Assembly (NCBI GenBank): GCA_965220935.1
Contig: OZ244857.1
Coordinates: 1,922,001-1,986,000, forward strand
Reading direction: 5' to 3'
DNA length: 64,000 bases
Source of the DNA: Bin80 sp965220935
Lineage (GTDB): Bacteria > Bacteroidota > Rhodothermia > Rhodothermales > Bin80
The first letter of the stretch is position 1; each line of letters opens with the position of its first letter. The notes under the pieces are model-generated. The model was given only the letters and a program-made list of their open reading frames with translations, made no database searches and was not told where the DNA came from. Shown in pieces: positions 56,455-64,000 of this stretch. The translations under genes were made by a program, and so were the position numbers.

Positions 56455-58347
56455 ATGACGGTTATTGAGCATGTGAAAGCGGGACTCTCAAGCAGCGTTG
56501 CTGTAGCAGAGAATCTGGGTATGACCATTCCAAAGATCTCCGGAAAGTTGCTGCGTCCCATTACGGCACTTTCTTTTGTGAACCCCGGCCGCCAGGACTT
56601 GCTTGATGACCGATTTTGGCATGGATGTCTAGCGATTCAGATGGTTCATGAAGCCTCTATCTATCACGATGATGTGTTTGATGGAGGATTACAACGTCGC
56701 AATGAAGCCACACTTCTCGCAAAGAAAGGAATCGGCGCCTCAGTCCTAGTTGGAGATCTCTATCTCACTGGTGCCTATCGGATGGCTGCGTTGACTGAAT
56801 GTGATGATTTTTTAATTGAATTTATTGAAGCTATAGAGACGATGGTTCGTGGAGAAACCATTCAGAATTCTCAGGATCCAGTCAAAAATCATCTTGATCA
56901 GTACGAGCAGGTTGTTCGCATGAAGAGCGGTCAACTGTTCGGAATCGCAGCAGCACTGTCAAGTTGGAGTGGAGATTCTAATCATTCTCCAGAGCAGTTA
57001 CAAAAAGTTGGTATTGATCTTGGGATCTTATATCAATTAGTAGATGATTTTCTTGACTACTGTCCTAGCGGCCAAACTGGCAAGCCTAAACTGCAAGATT
57101 TTAATAATCACATATGGACATTTGTATTAGGTTCATACGGCAATGAATGGTTTGATCAACCTCCTAACCAAGCGATCACCGAATTTTTTAGATCAGAAAA
57201 TCATAAATCTATGGCTGAAATAGCGTTAGATCATGTTATGCAGCGTGGAGATGCGCTCATTAATCAAGTTCGTGATTTGGACGCGCAACCCATCATGATT
57301 GAGATTATTGAAAAATGGATTGACCGGTGTGCTCTCGCTTCTCATACCAATGGAACCTGTAAAACCCTTCCTCCACTGCCTAAATCAGGGCAATCATCAG
57401 CCGCTGCACAGATCGCGATGCGAGCTCAAAAACTTGGACACACATCTGAGTGGGGAAGCTTCTTTCAGAGAAATAGCCGAAGCTTTTCTTTTGCCTCCAG
57501 ACTTTTTCCATTTGAGGAGCGGTTACTGATCACTGAAATATATTTGTTCTGTCGTTTTACAGATAACTTGGCAGACAAAGAGAACGACTCCACAGCGCAA
57601 TCCTATGAAATCTTGAATGAATGGGATCAGATTGCGTATTCTGCTTATCAAGGGCATTGCACAGGTATTCAAGTTGCTGATGTAGTCATGTCTAAGATGG
57701 CAAACATGGATATCCCCTACTCTCTGATTGCTGAACTCATTGAAGGGATGCGTATGGATGTTGAGCCTCTCACCTATGCCTCAATGGCAGAGTTAAGGGT
57801 CTATACTTATCGCGTGGCATCGGTTGTGGGTGATTGGATCACTCAAGCATTTGGAGTTAGAGAATCCTGGGTCTTAGAGCGGGCTCATGATTTAGGCCAT
57901 GCCATGCAATTGACTAATATTATTCGTGATGTCGGTGAGGATTTAGATATGGGAAGAATTTATCTCCCAGCAGATCTGATGGCTACCCACAATATTACGC
58001 CCGAATCCCTCAGAGATATACAAGTGGATACTACGAAAACTGGCGATGTATCAACGGATTACATATTGCTCCTTGAACAAATGATGATTGAGGCAAATTC
58101 GGCCTATGATAGAGCCTATGAAGGCATTCCTTATTTGCCTCGCCGGCTACGCCATGCAATTGCCGTTGCTGCGCGTGTTTATCGTGGTATTCACGATGAG
58201 GTTCGTGCGAATAACTACAACAATCTGTCCTGTCGTGCTCATACATCCTCAATGAAAAAAATCCTGTTGGCGCGTAAAGGAATTAATCAACTTCGGCGTG
58301 TTTCGCAAAACATTAATCAATCAAACATCTTAGAAAGTGCTTCATAA
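56455..58347 (+). CDS. Fused GGPP synthase and phytoene synthase
   Basis: The 630-residue product joins two enzymes. Residues about 1-290 form a trans-prenyltransferase with both aspartate-rich motifs: DDVFDGG (first) and DDFLDYCPSGQTGKP (second). Residues about 330-610 form a phytoene/squalene synthase: FQRNSRSFSFASRLFP, CRFTDNLADKEND (first motif, with the second aspartate of the usual DDxxD replaced by N) and LTNIIRDVGEDLDMGRIYLP (second motif, intact). A linker near 300-330 (CKTLPPLPKSGQSSAAA) connects them. The enzyme could make geranylgeranyl diphosphate from C5 units and condense two molecules to phytoene. No stop or shift separates the halves. Neighbours on both sides belong to the same pathway. 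Confidence 0.9.
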   Translation: MTVIEHVKAGLSSSVAVAENLGMTIPKISGKLLRPITALSFVNPGRQDLLDDRFWHGCLAIQMVHEASIYHDDVFDGGLQRRNEATLLAKKGIGASVLVGDLYLTGAYRMAALTECDDFLIEFIEAIETMVRGETIQNSQDPVKNHLDQYEQVVRMKSGQLFGIAAALSSWSGDSNHSPEQLQKVGIDLGILYQLVDDFLDYCPSGQTGKPKLQDFNNHIWTFVLGSYGNEWFDQPPNQAITEFFRSENHKSMAEIALDHVMQRGDALINQVRDLDAQPIMIEIIEKWIDRCALASHTNGTCKTLPPLPKSGQSSAAAQIAMRAQKLGHTSEWGSFFQRNSRSFSFASRLFPFEERLLITEIYLFCRFTDNLADKENDSTAQSYEILNEWDQIAYSAYQGHCTGIQVADVVMSKMANMDIPYSLIAELIEGMRMDVEPLTYASMAELRVYTYRVASVVGDWITQAFGVRESWVLERAHDLGHAMQLTNIIRDVGEDLDMGRIYLPADLMATHNITPESLRDIQVDTTKTGDVSTDYILLLEQMMIEANSAYDRAYEGIPYLPRRLRHAIAVAARVYRGIHDEVRANNYNNLSCRAHTSSMKKILLARKGINQLRRVSQNINQSNILESAS

Positions 58348-59881
58348 ATCAAATACTACCCTAGCGACTCAATACCGTGCTGTTGTGATTGGTAGCGGTT
58401 TTGGAGGCCTTACCGCTGCTGTCCGGCTGCAGGCAGCAGGAATCTCAACTACACTAATTGAGCAACGCGGACAGCTCGGTGGAAGGGCTGGTCAAATCAT
58501 TGACTCAGGCTATACATTTGACACTGGCCCAAGTTTAATCACTGCTCCTCCTCTGTTGGAAGATATTTTTCATACGGCTGGAAAACGATTGGATGACTAT
58601 GTTTCTCTGATGCCTCTTGATCCGTTTTACAGGGTTTGGTTTCATGATAATACCTATATAGACTATCGTTCGGATCTTGAGCAAATGAAGGCCTCAATGG
58701 CACGGTTTGATCAACGTGACGCGGATCGGCTTGAACCTTTCTTCACCAAGCTTGCCCCAATTTATGATGCTGTCATCACAGAAGGCCTCGGAGCACGCCC
58801 TTTTGATTCATTAGGGAAAATGATTGGCTTTATCCCGCGTGTGGTCAGCCTTGGAGCATGGATGCCAGTATCACAGTTTGTTCAACAATATTTTCGTAAC
58901 TGGAGGCATCATTTTCTTTATTCTTTTCATCCACTCTTTTTAGGTGGTAATCCATTTCGAGCGCCATCAATCTTCCTAATGATTCCTTTCCTAGAAAAAG
59001 AGGGTGGTGTCTGGTATGCCAACGGCGGCATGTTTAGCCTTGTGAAAGGCTTAGGGCAGCTTTTTCAAGATATTGGCGGAGAGATTCGCCTCCATACATC
59101 GGCCCTACGCATTGAAGTGACTGGTACAAGTTCTTCTCGTCCGAGAGCTACGGGCGTTCAGGTCATTGATAGAAAAGATAATGTCCAATTCACACTTAAC
59201 GCAGACATAGTGGTGAGTAATGCGGATGTTGGACATACCTACGGGAAGTTACTTGGAAAAGTCAAACGTCAACGCTGGACGGACTCTCGGTTAAAGCGGA
59301 TTCAACAATCAATGAGCTGTTTTCTCATGTATCTCGGTGTCAAAAAGAAATATCCAAAGCTTTCGCATCACACCATCATATTAGGCCCTCGCTATAAGGG
59401 TTTGGTTCAGGATATTTTTGATCGTAAGATACTGGCAGATGATTTCAGTATGTATCTACATGTTCCGAGCCGAACCGAGCCGTCTATGGCGCCGTCAGGG
59501 GGCGAGAGTATCTATATCTTAGTCCCAGTGCCGAACTTACGCTCTGATACAGATTGGGGAGATACTGCAGAATTAATGAGCGACCGTGTCATCAATGCAC
59601 TTGAAAAATGGGGATTAGAAGATTTGCGATCTTCCATTGAGGTTCAGCATATCTTCACACCGAATGAGTTTGAATCTGAGTACAATTCCACTTCGGGGAA
59701 TGCTTTTGGAATTGAACCGCGAATAACTCAAACGGCTTGGTTTCGTCCTCACAATCGAAGTGAAGATATAGAAGGCCTATATCTAGTCGGCGCTGGAACT
59801 CATCCAGGGGCTGGGGTTCCAGGTGTTGTCCTCTCTGCAAGTGCTACAATGCATGCGATCAAAGAAGATTTTAGGATTTAA
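58337..59881 (+). CDS. crtI: Phytoene desaturase CrtI
   Basis: The 514-residue product is a CrtI-type FAD-dependent desaturase. AVVIGSGFGGLTAAVRLQAAG binds the ADP part of FAD and GGRAGQIIDSGYTFDTGPSL follows as in the family. The C-terminal signature is GLYLVGAGTHPGAGVPGVVL. It would convert phytoene to lycopene or neurosporene in the membrane. The GTG start overlaps the end of the fusion gene by 11 bases, which suggests coupling. It is the last recognised gene of the operon. Confidence 0.95.
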   Translation: MLHKSNTTLATQYRAVVIGSGFGGLTAAVRLQAAGISTTLIEQRGQLGGRAGQIIDSGYTFDTGPSLITAPPLLEDIFHTAGKRLDDYVSLMPLDPFYRVWFHDNTYIDYRSDLEQMKASMARFDQRDADRLEPFFTKLAPIYDAVITEGLGARPFDSLGKMIGFIPRVVSLGAWMPVSQFVQQYFRNWRHHFLYSFHPLFLGGNPFRAPSIFLMIPFLEKEGGVWYANGGMFSLVKGLGQLFQDIGGEIRLHTSALRIEVTGTSSSRPRATGVQVIDRKDNVQFTLNADIVVSNADVGHTYGKLLGKVKRQRWTDSRLKRIQQSMSCFLMYLGVKKKYPKLSHHTIILGPRYKGLVQDIFDRKILADDFSMYLHVPSRTEPSMAPSGGESIYILVPVPNLRSDTDWGDTAELMSDRVINALEKWGLEDLRSSIEVQHIFTPNEFESEYNSTSGNAFGIEPRITQTAWFRPHNRSEDIEGLYLVGAGTHPGAGVPGVVLSASATMHAIKEDFRI

Positions 59882-60473
59882 TCAAGTGCTTCCTAAACTC
59901 ACTATTGTGCGGGCAGATGAGACGACTCATGCCTGTAATCGCCGTGTTAGGGAATCCACATTGATGCTGCCCTGATTCAATCCATCCTCAGAACCATGGA
60001 TGACTATTTGCTATGAGAATATGATGCGTGCACTGCAGAGGGTTAAAGAAGCAATGTGCTAATTTCCCGCTCGTATTTAGTCGTTGCGTATTCTATGGTT
60101 AGTATGATACACCCTTTGATACGTTAATCAACACAGTATACCTTATGGTGAAGGTAATATTTCGTTGCCCTGTTTGCCACCTTTTATGAACACATACCAT
60201 ATATAGAGAGAATGAATTCTACCCTTGGCGGATTTTGATCTATTCATAAAAATTTGAAATATAGATCAAGTCCCTGAAAAAGATGAATTAGGTCACTATT
60301 CACTATGTTTCTCACAATTGTTGGTATCACTACTGTCTCTTTCTTAGAAAATTTGTGTCTGAAAGTCTCCTGAATATTTAAGATTCGGAACAGAATTTTG
60401 AGAATGCCGTTATATTGACTATATTACCCAGTGAACCTCATTCTCTTGTAAAAAAAACATTCAACCTTATATC

Positions 60474-60824
60474 ATGGCCAACACAGTTAAAATTGCCCGT
60501 AAACTTAATTCCGCAGGAGTTCAGTGGGACGAGGCACAGACACATGCAGAAGTCATTACTGATGCTGTGGACGATGCTCTTGGAGAAGTTGCAACCAAGG
60601 ATTTTGTTGAAAATCACCTCGCTCAACAGGACGCAAAAATGGATAAGGGATTTGCCCAAAATGGACTTGATATAGCCAAGGTGCGCATTGAAATGGCCGA
60701 ATTACGTGCTGAATTTAAAAGTTCTCAGTTGAGTCTCACTCGTTGGATAATCGGATTAGGTACTTCAATGATAGGTCTCATAATTGCATTGGGCAGCATC
60801 ATAATTAGTAATAAATTATTTTGA
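60474..60824 (+). CDS. DUF1640-like coiled-coil membrane protein, copy 1
   Basis: The 116-residue product starts MANTVKIARKLNSAGVQWDE, followed by QTHAEVITDAVDDALGEVAT and KDFVENHLAQQDAKMDKGF, a coiled coil with one LAQQDAKM repeat. It ends in a membrane segment (WIIGLGTSMIGLIIALGSII) near the C-terminus. The layout (N-terminal helix, ATKDF motif, coiled coil, C-terminal anchor) resembles DUF1640/CCDC90-type proteins, whose bacterial roles are unclear. This copy is the shortest of three tandem paralogues. Confidence 0.75.
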   Translation: MANTVKIARKLNSAGVQWDEAQTHAEVITDAVDDALGEVATKDFVENHLAQQDAKMDKGFAQNGLDIAKVRIEMAELRAEFKSSQLSLTRWIIGLGTSMIGLIIALGSIIISNKLF

Positions 60825-61062
60825 TAATTTGAGAAAAATTATTCTTCCGTAATTCACGCCATCTCCATTATCTCTTGTAGGTCGGTAATTCATTTCATAG
60901 AATTTTTATATAGGTTCAGAAATTTCTGGTATACCCTATGATTAATTAATTCCATTGATGTAGAGTTTTGGGGCCAAATCAAACTTAAAACATGTTCAAA
61001 TAATAAGTAATCATCTGAAATCTGTTATCTTTACAGTGATTTCGGAATGAAATTATTTGTAC

Positions 61063-61272
61063 ATGTCTCAACATTCTGCTTTCCTCTCAAACCTTAGATC
61101 GCGTAACTGGCCATCTGAGTTAAGCTCTGCGACCATCCAATCAGGTGAGCTGTTTTTTGGTCAAGGATCTCTTGCACTTGAGGTCATGGTTGGGAACCCA
61201 ATATATCAACCAAGTAATGTGGGGATTAGACATTTATGGAAAGACAGCCAAACCAAGCACGGATGCCATTAA
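61063..61272 (+). pseudogene. Second small ORF of the unit, copy 1, frameshifted
   Basis: MSQHSAFLSNLRSRNWPSEL and the following residues agree with copies 2 and 3 until VGNPIYQPSNVGI, where one extra A (near 61212-61214) shifts the frame. Copies 2 and 3 continue as VMWGLDIYGKTAKPSTDA. Function unknown. Confidence 0.45.
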
Positions 61273-61735
61273 TTTCCCATAATTTGAGTATAGCCTTGCA
61301 TTCGGAATATTTTATTATAGTCTCTGGTAAATGATAATCTCTTATACATCATGGTTTTCAGTCAATATGATACACCCTTTGATACGTTAATCAACACAGT
61401 ATACCTTATGGTGAAGGTAATATTTCGTTGCGCTGTTTGCCACCTTTTATGAACACATACCATAACAGAGAGAATGAATTCTACCCTTGGCGGATTTTGA
61501 TCTATTCATAAAAATTTGAAATATAGATCAAGTCCCTGAAAAAGATGAATTAGGTCACTATTCACTATGTTTCTCACAATTGTTGGTATCACTACTGTCT
61601 CTTTCTTAGAAAATTTGTGTCTGAAAGTCTCCTGAATATTTAAGATTCGGAACAGAATTTTGAGAATGCCGTTATATTGACTATATTACCCAGTGAACCT
61701 CATTCTCTTGTAAAAAAAACATTCAACCTTATATC

Positions 61736-62152
61736 ATGGCCAACACAGTTAAAATTGCCCGTAAACTTAATTCCGCAGGAGTTCAGTGGGACGAGGCACA
61801 GACACATGCAGAAGTCATTACTGATGCTGTGGACGATGCTCTTGGAGAAGTTGCAACCAAGGATTTTGTTGAAAATCGTCTCGCTCAACAGGACGCAAAA
61901 ATGGAAAATCACCTCGCTCAACAAGACGCAAAAATGGATTCAATCTATTATAAACTGGATTCAAAAATGGATAAGGGATTTGCCCAACAGGATTCAAAAA
62001 TGGACAAGGTGCGCATTGAGATGGCCGAATTACGTGCTGAATTTAAAAGTTCTCAGTTGAGTCTCACTCGTTGGATAATCGGATTAGGTACTTCAATGAT
62101 AGGTCTCATAATTGCATTGGGCAGCATCATAATTAGTAATAAATTATTTTGA
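61736..62152 (+). CDS. DUF1640-like coiled-coil membrane protein, copy 2
   Basis: The 138-residue product shares the first 57 residues and the last 50 with copy 1. The coiled coil is longer, with two LAQQDAKME/D units followed by SIYYKLDSKMDKGFAQQDSK. The C-terminal membrane segment is identical to that of copy 1. The added residues are multiples of a heptad-compatible 10/11-residue unit and keep the reading frame. Confidence 0.8.
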   Translation: MANTVKIARKLNSAGVQWDEAQTHAEVITDAVDDALGEVATKDFVENRLAQQDAKMENHLAQQDAKMDSIYYKLDSKMDKGFAQQDSKMDKVRIEMAELRAEFKSSQLSLTRWIIGLGTSMIGLIIALGSIIISNKLF

Positions 62153-62390
62153 TAATTTGAGAAAAATTATTCTTCCGTAATTCACGCCATCTCCATTATC
62201 TCTTGTAGGTCGGTAATTCATTTCATAGAATTTTTATATAGGTTCAGAAATTTCTGGTATACCCTATGATTAATTAATTCCATTGATGTAGAGTTTTGGG
62301 GCCAAATCAAACTTAAAACATGTTCAAATAATAAGTAATCATCTGAAATCTGTTATCTTTACAGTGATTTCGGAATGAAATTATTTGTAC

Positions 62391-62609
62391 ATGTCTCAAC
62401 ATTCTGCTTTCCTCTCAAACCTTAGATCGCGTAACTGGCCATCTGAGTTAAGCTCTGCGACCATCCAATCAGGTGAGCTGTTTTTTGGTCAGGGATCTCT
62501 TGCACTTGAGGTCATGGTTGGGAACTCAATATATCAACCAGTAATGTGGGGATTAGACATTTATGGAAAGACAGCCAAACCAAGCACGGATGCCATTAAT
62601 TTCCCATAA
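62391..62609 (+). CDS. Second small ORF of the unit, copy 2
   Basis: A 72-codon frame from ATG 62391 (MSQHSAFLSNLRSRNWPSEL) ends in TAKPSTDAINFP. It is present in all three units at the same position, about 240 bases after the coiled-coil gene. No family is recognised. Because the whole unit is duplicated, conservation among copies does not prove coding. Confidence 0.4.
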   Translation: MSQHSAFLSNLRSRNWPSELSSATIQSGELFFGQGSLALEVMVGNSIYQPVMWGLDIYGKTAKPSTDAINFP

Positions 62610-62692
62610 TTTGAGTATAGCCTTGCATTCGGAATATTTTATTATAGTCTCTGGTAAATGATAATCTCTTATACATCATGGTTTTCAGTCAA

Positions 62693-63954
62693 TATGATAC
62701 ACCCTTTGATACGTTAATCAACACAGTATACCTTATGGTGAAGGTAATATTTCGTTGCGCTGTTTGCCACCTTTTATGAACACATACCATAACAGAGAGA
62801 ATGAATTCTACCCTTGGCGGATTTTGATCTATTCATAAAAATTTGAAATATAGATCAAGTCCCTGAAAAAGATGAATTAGGTCACTATTCACTATGTTTC
62901 TCACAATTGTTGGTATCACTACTGTCTCTTTCTTAGAAAATTTGTGTCTGAAAGTCTCCTGAATATTTAAGATTCGGAACAGAATTTTGAGAATGCCGTT
63001 ATATTGACTATATTACCCAGTGAACCTCATTCTCTTGTAAAAAAAAACATTCAACCTTATATCATGGCCAACACAGTTAAAATTGCCCGTAAACTTAATT
63101 CCGCAGGAGTTCAGTGGGACGAGGCACAGACACATGCAGAAGTCATTACTGATGCTGTGGACGATGCTCTTGGAGAAGTTGCAACCAAGGATTTTGTTGA
63201 CAATCGTCTCGCTCAACAGGACGCAAAAATGGAAAATCACCTCGCTCAACAAGACGCAAAAATGGAAAAGCGCCTCGCTCAACAAGACGCAAAAATGGAT
63301 TCAATCTATTATAAACTGGATTCAAAAATGGATAAGGGATTTGCCCAACAGGATTCAAAAATGGACAAGGTGCGCATTGAGATGGCCGAATTACGTGCTG
63401 AATTTAAAAGTTCTCAGTTGAGTCTCACTCGTTGGATAATCGGATTAGGTACTTCAATGATAGGTCTCATAATTGCATTGGGCAGCATCATAATTAGTAA
63501 TAAATTATTTTGATAATTTGAGAAAAATTATTCTTCCGTAATTCACGCCATCTCCACTATCTCTTGTAGGTCGGTAATTCATTTCATAGAATTTTTATAT
63601 AGGTTCAGAAATTTCTGGTATACCCTATGATTAATTAATTCCATTGATGTAAAGTTTTGGGGCCAAATCAAACTTAAAACATGTTCAAATAATAAGTAAT
63701 CATCTGAAATCTGTTATCTTTACAGTGATTTCGGAATGAAATTATTTGTACATGTCTCAACATTCTGCTTTCCTCTCAAATCTTAGATCGCGTAACTGGC
63801 CATCTGAGTTAAGCTCTGCGACCATCCAATCAGGTGAGCTGTTTTTTGGTCAGGGATCTCTTGCACTTGAGGTCATGGTTGGGAACTCAATATATCAACC
63901 AGTAATGTGGGGATTAGACATTTATGGAAAGACAGCCAAACCAAGCACGGATGC
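62693..63954 (+). repeat. Tandem unit 3 of three, lacking the last ~110 bp
   Basis: Starts at the same TATGATACACCC sequence as the others and is nearly identical until GGATGCC at about 63954, after which the sequence differs. The missing tail marks the right edge of the array. Confidence 0.93.
63064..63513 (+). CDS. DUF1640-like coiled-coil membrane protein, copy 3
   Basis: The product from ATG 63064 has 149 residues and three LAQQDAKM repeats (NRLAQQDAKME, NHLAQQDAKME, KRLAQQDAKMD) before SIYYKLDSKMDKGF. It is the longest copy; an extra A in the upstream A run also opens the frame to 63004, but the start MANTVKIARK is kept as in the other copies. The membrane segment is unchanged. Confidence 0.8.
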   Translation: MANTVKIARKLNSAGVQWDEAQTHAEVITDAVDDALGEVATKDFVDNRLAQQDAKMENHLAQQDAKMEKRLAQQDAKMDSIYYKLDSKMDKGFAQQDSKMDKVRIEMAELRAEFKSSQLSLTRWIIGLGTSMIGLIIALGSIIISNKLF

Positions 63955-63961
63955 CCACTAA
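63752..63961 (+). CDS. Second small ORF of the unit, copy 3
   Basis: A 69-codon frame from ATG 63752 that ends TAKPSTDAH because the unit is cut off at about 63954 and the last residues come from the flanking sequence. Otherwise identical to copy 2. Coding status uncertain. Confidence 0.35.
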   Translation: MSQHSAFLSNLRSRNWPSELSSATIQSGELFFGQGSLALEVMVGNSIYQPVMWGLDIYGKTAKPSTDAH

Positions 63962-64000
63962 TATTGATCATTCTATATGAAAATAAGGCCAGTTTATGCG

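Larger units (their letters stand above)
60103..61365 (+). repeat. Tandem unit 1 of three (~1.26 kb)
   Basis: The unit starts at TATGATACACCCTTTGATAC and ends just before the same sequence at 61366. It holds the coiled-coil gene with the fewest internal repeats and a second small frame that carries a one-base insertion relative to units 2 and 3. It differs from units 2 and 3 by scattered substitutions and by a 66-base shorter gene. Confidence 0.93.
61366..62692 (+). repeat. Tandem unit 2 of three (~1.33 kb)
   Basis: Nearly identical to unit 1 and unit 3 over non-coding and coding DNA. The coiled-coil gene has an added 66 bases relative to unit 1. The near-identity of non-coding sequence shows the duplication is recent. 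Confidence 0.95.

Noticed and set aside
60103..63954. The repeats at 60-64 kb as a CRISPR array or IS cluster
   Set aside because: Units are ~1.3 kb, directly tandem, without short spacers, inverted ends or transposase genes.

Overview
The window looks like the AT-rich chromosome of a marine-type member of the Bacteroidota/Rhodothermota (FCB) group. Four things suggest this. A secreted glycosidase ends in a type IX secretion-style sorting tail. Glutamine synthetase is the large type III (GlnN). A 30-residue AURKAIP1/COX24-type basic protein is present. Most starts lack an obvious Shine-Dalgarno sequence. The carotenoid genes (CruF, phytoene synthase, CrtI) fit Salinibacter-like relatives. Long spacers, several broken genes and many insertion sequences suggest a genome with relaxed selection. 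The taxon is inferred from gene content only.

Layout. 1-242: edge of an ArsR-type regulator. 0.8-7.5 kb: an unrecognised three-gene cassette of two paralogous four-helix membrane proteins and a secreted protein with a vWA-like pattern. The second gene is split by an IS256-type element with a perfect 28-bp inverted repeat and an 8-bp target duplication; that element carries a second, catalytically degenerate copy of its own transposase. 8.1-15 kb: a compact type I restriction-modification operon, hsdR-hsdS-prrC-hsdM, whose third gene looks like a PrrC anticodon nuclease. 15.1-23.7 kb: a mobile-element field with a 271-bp MITE, an ISNCY-type element, and a three-level nest (an IS1634-type element, interrupted by an IS110/IS1111-type element, itself interrupted by a second IS1634-type copy). 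The IS1111-type element still has a 25-bp stem flanking a region that could be its bridge RNA.

24-39 kb is mostly housekeeping and metabolism: GH16 glucanase, GlnN, AsnRS with an iodotyrosine-deiodinase-like nitroreductase, a MazG-like protein, a tRNA-queuosine mannosyltransferase homologue, an ABC ATPase, a TSUP transporter, YtxH and YaaA, a tiny ribosomal-type protein, an alpha/beta hydrolase, a lipoprotein and DUF2461. 40.2-45.6 kb is a large decayed surface-protein gene (Calx-beta/cadherin-like repeats with an autotransporter-like barrel). 46-55 kb: LexA, a radical SAM protein, a LarA-type racemase with its active-site residues in place, a broken GDSL esterase, an outer-membrane barrel protein, an NDUFA9-like reductase, RsmD and CoaD.

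55.6-59.9 kb is a carotenoid operon: cruF, a GGPP synthase/phytoene synthase fusion, and crtI. Together these could carry out prenyl elongation, C40 condensation, desaturation and end-group hydration. 60.1-63.95 kb holds three tandem copies of a ~1.3-kb unit, each with a coiled-coil/transmembrane gene whose 10-residue repeat number grows from copy to copy, plus a second small ORF.
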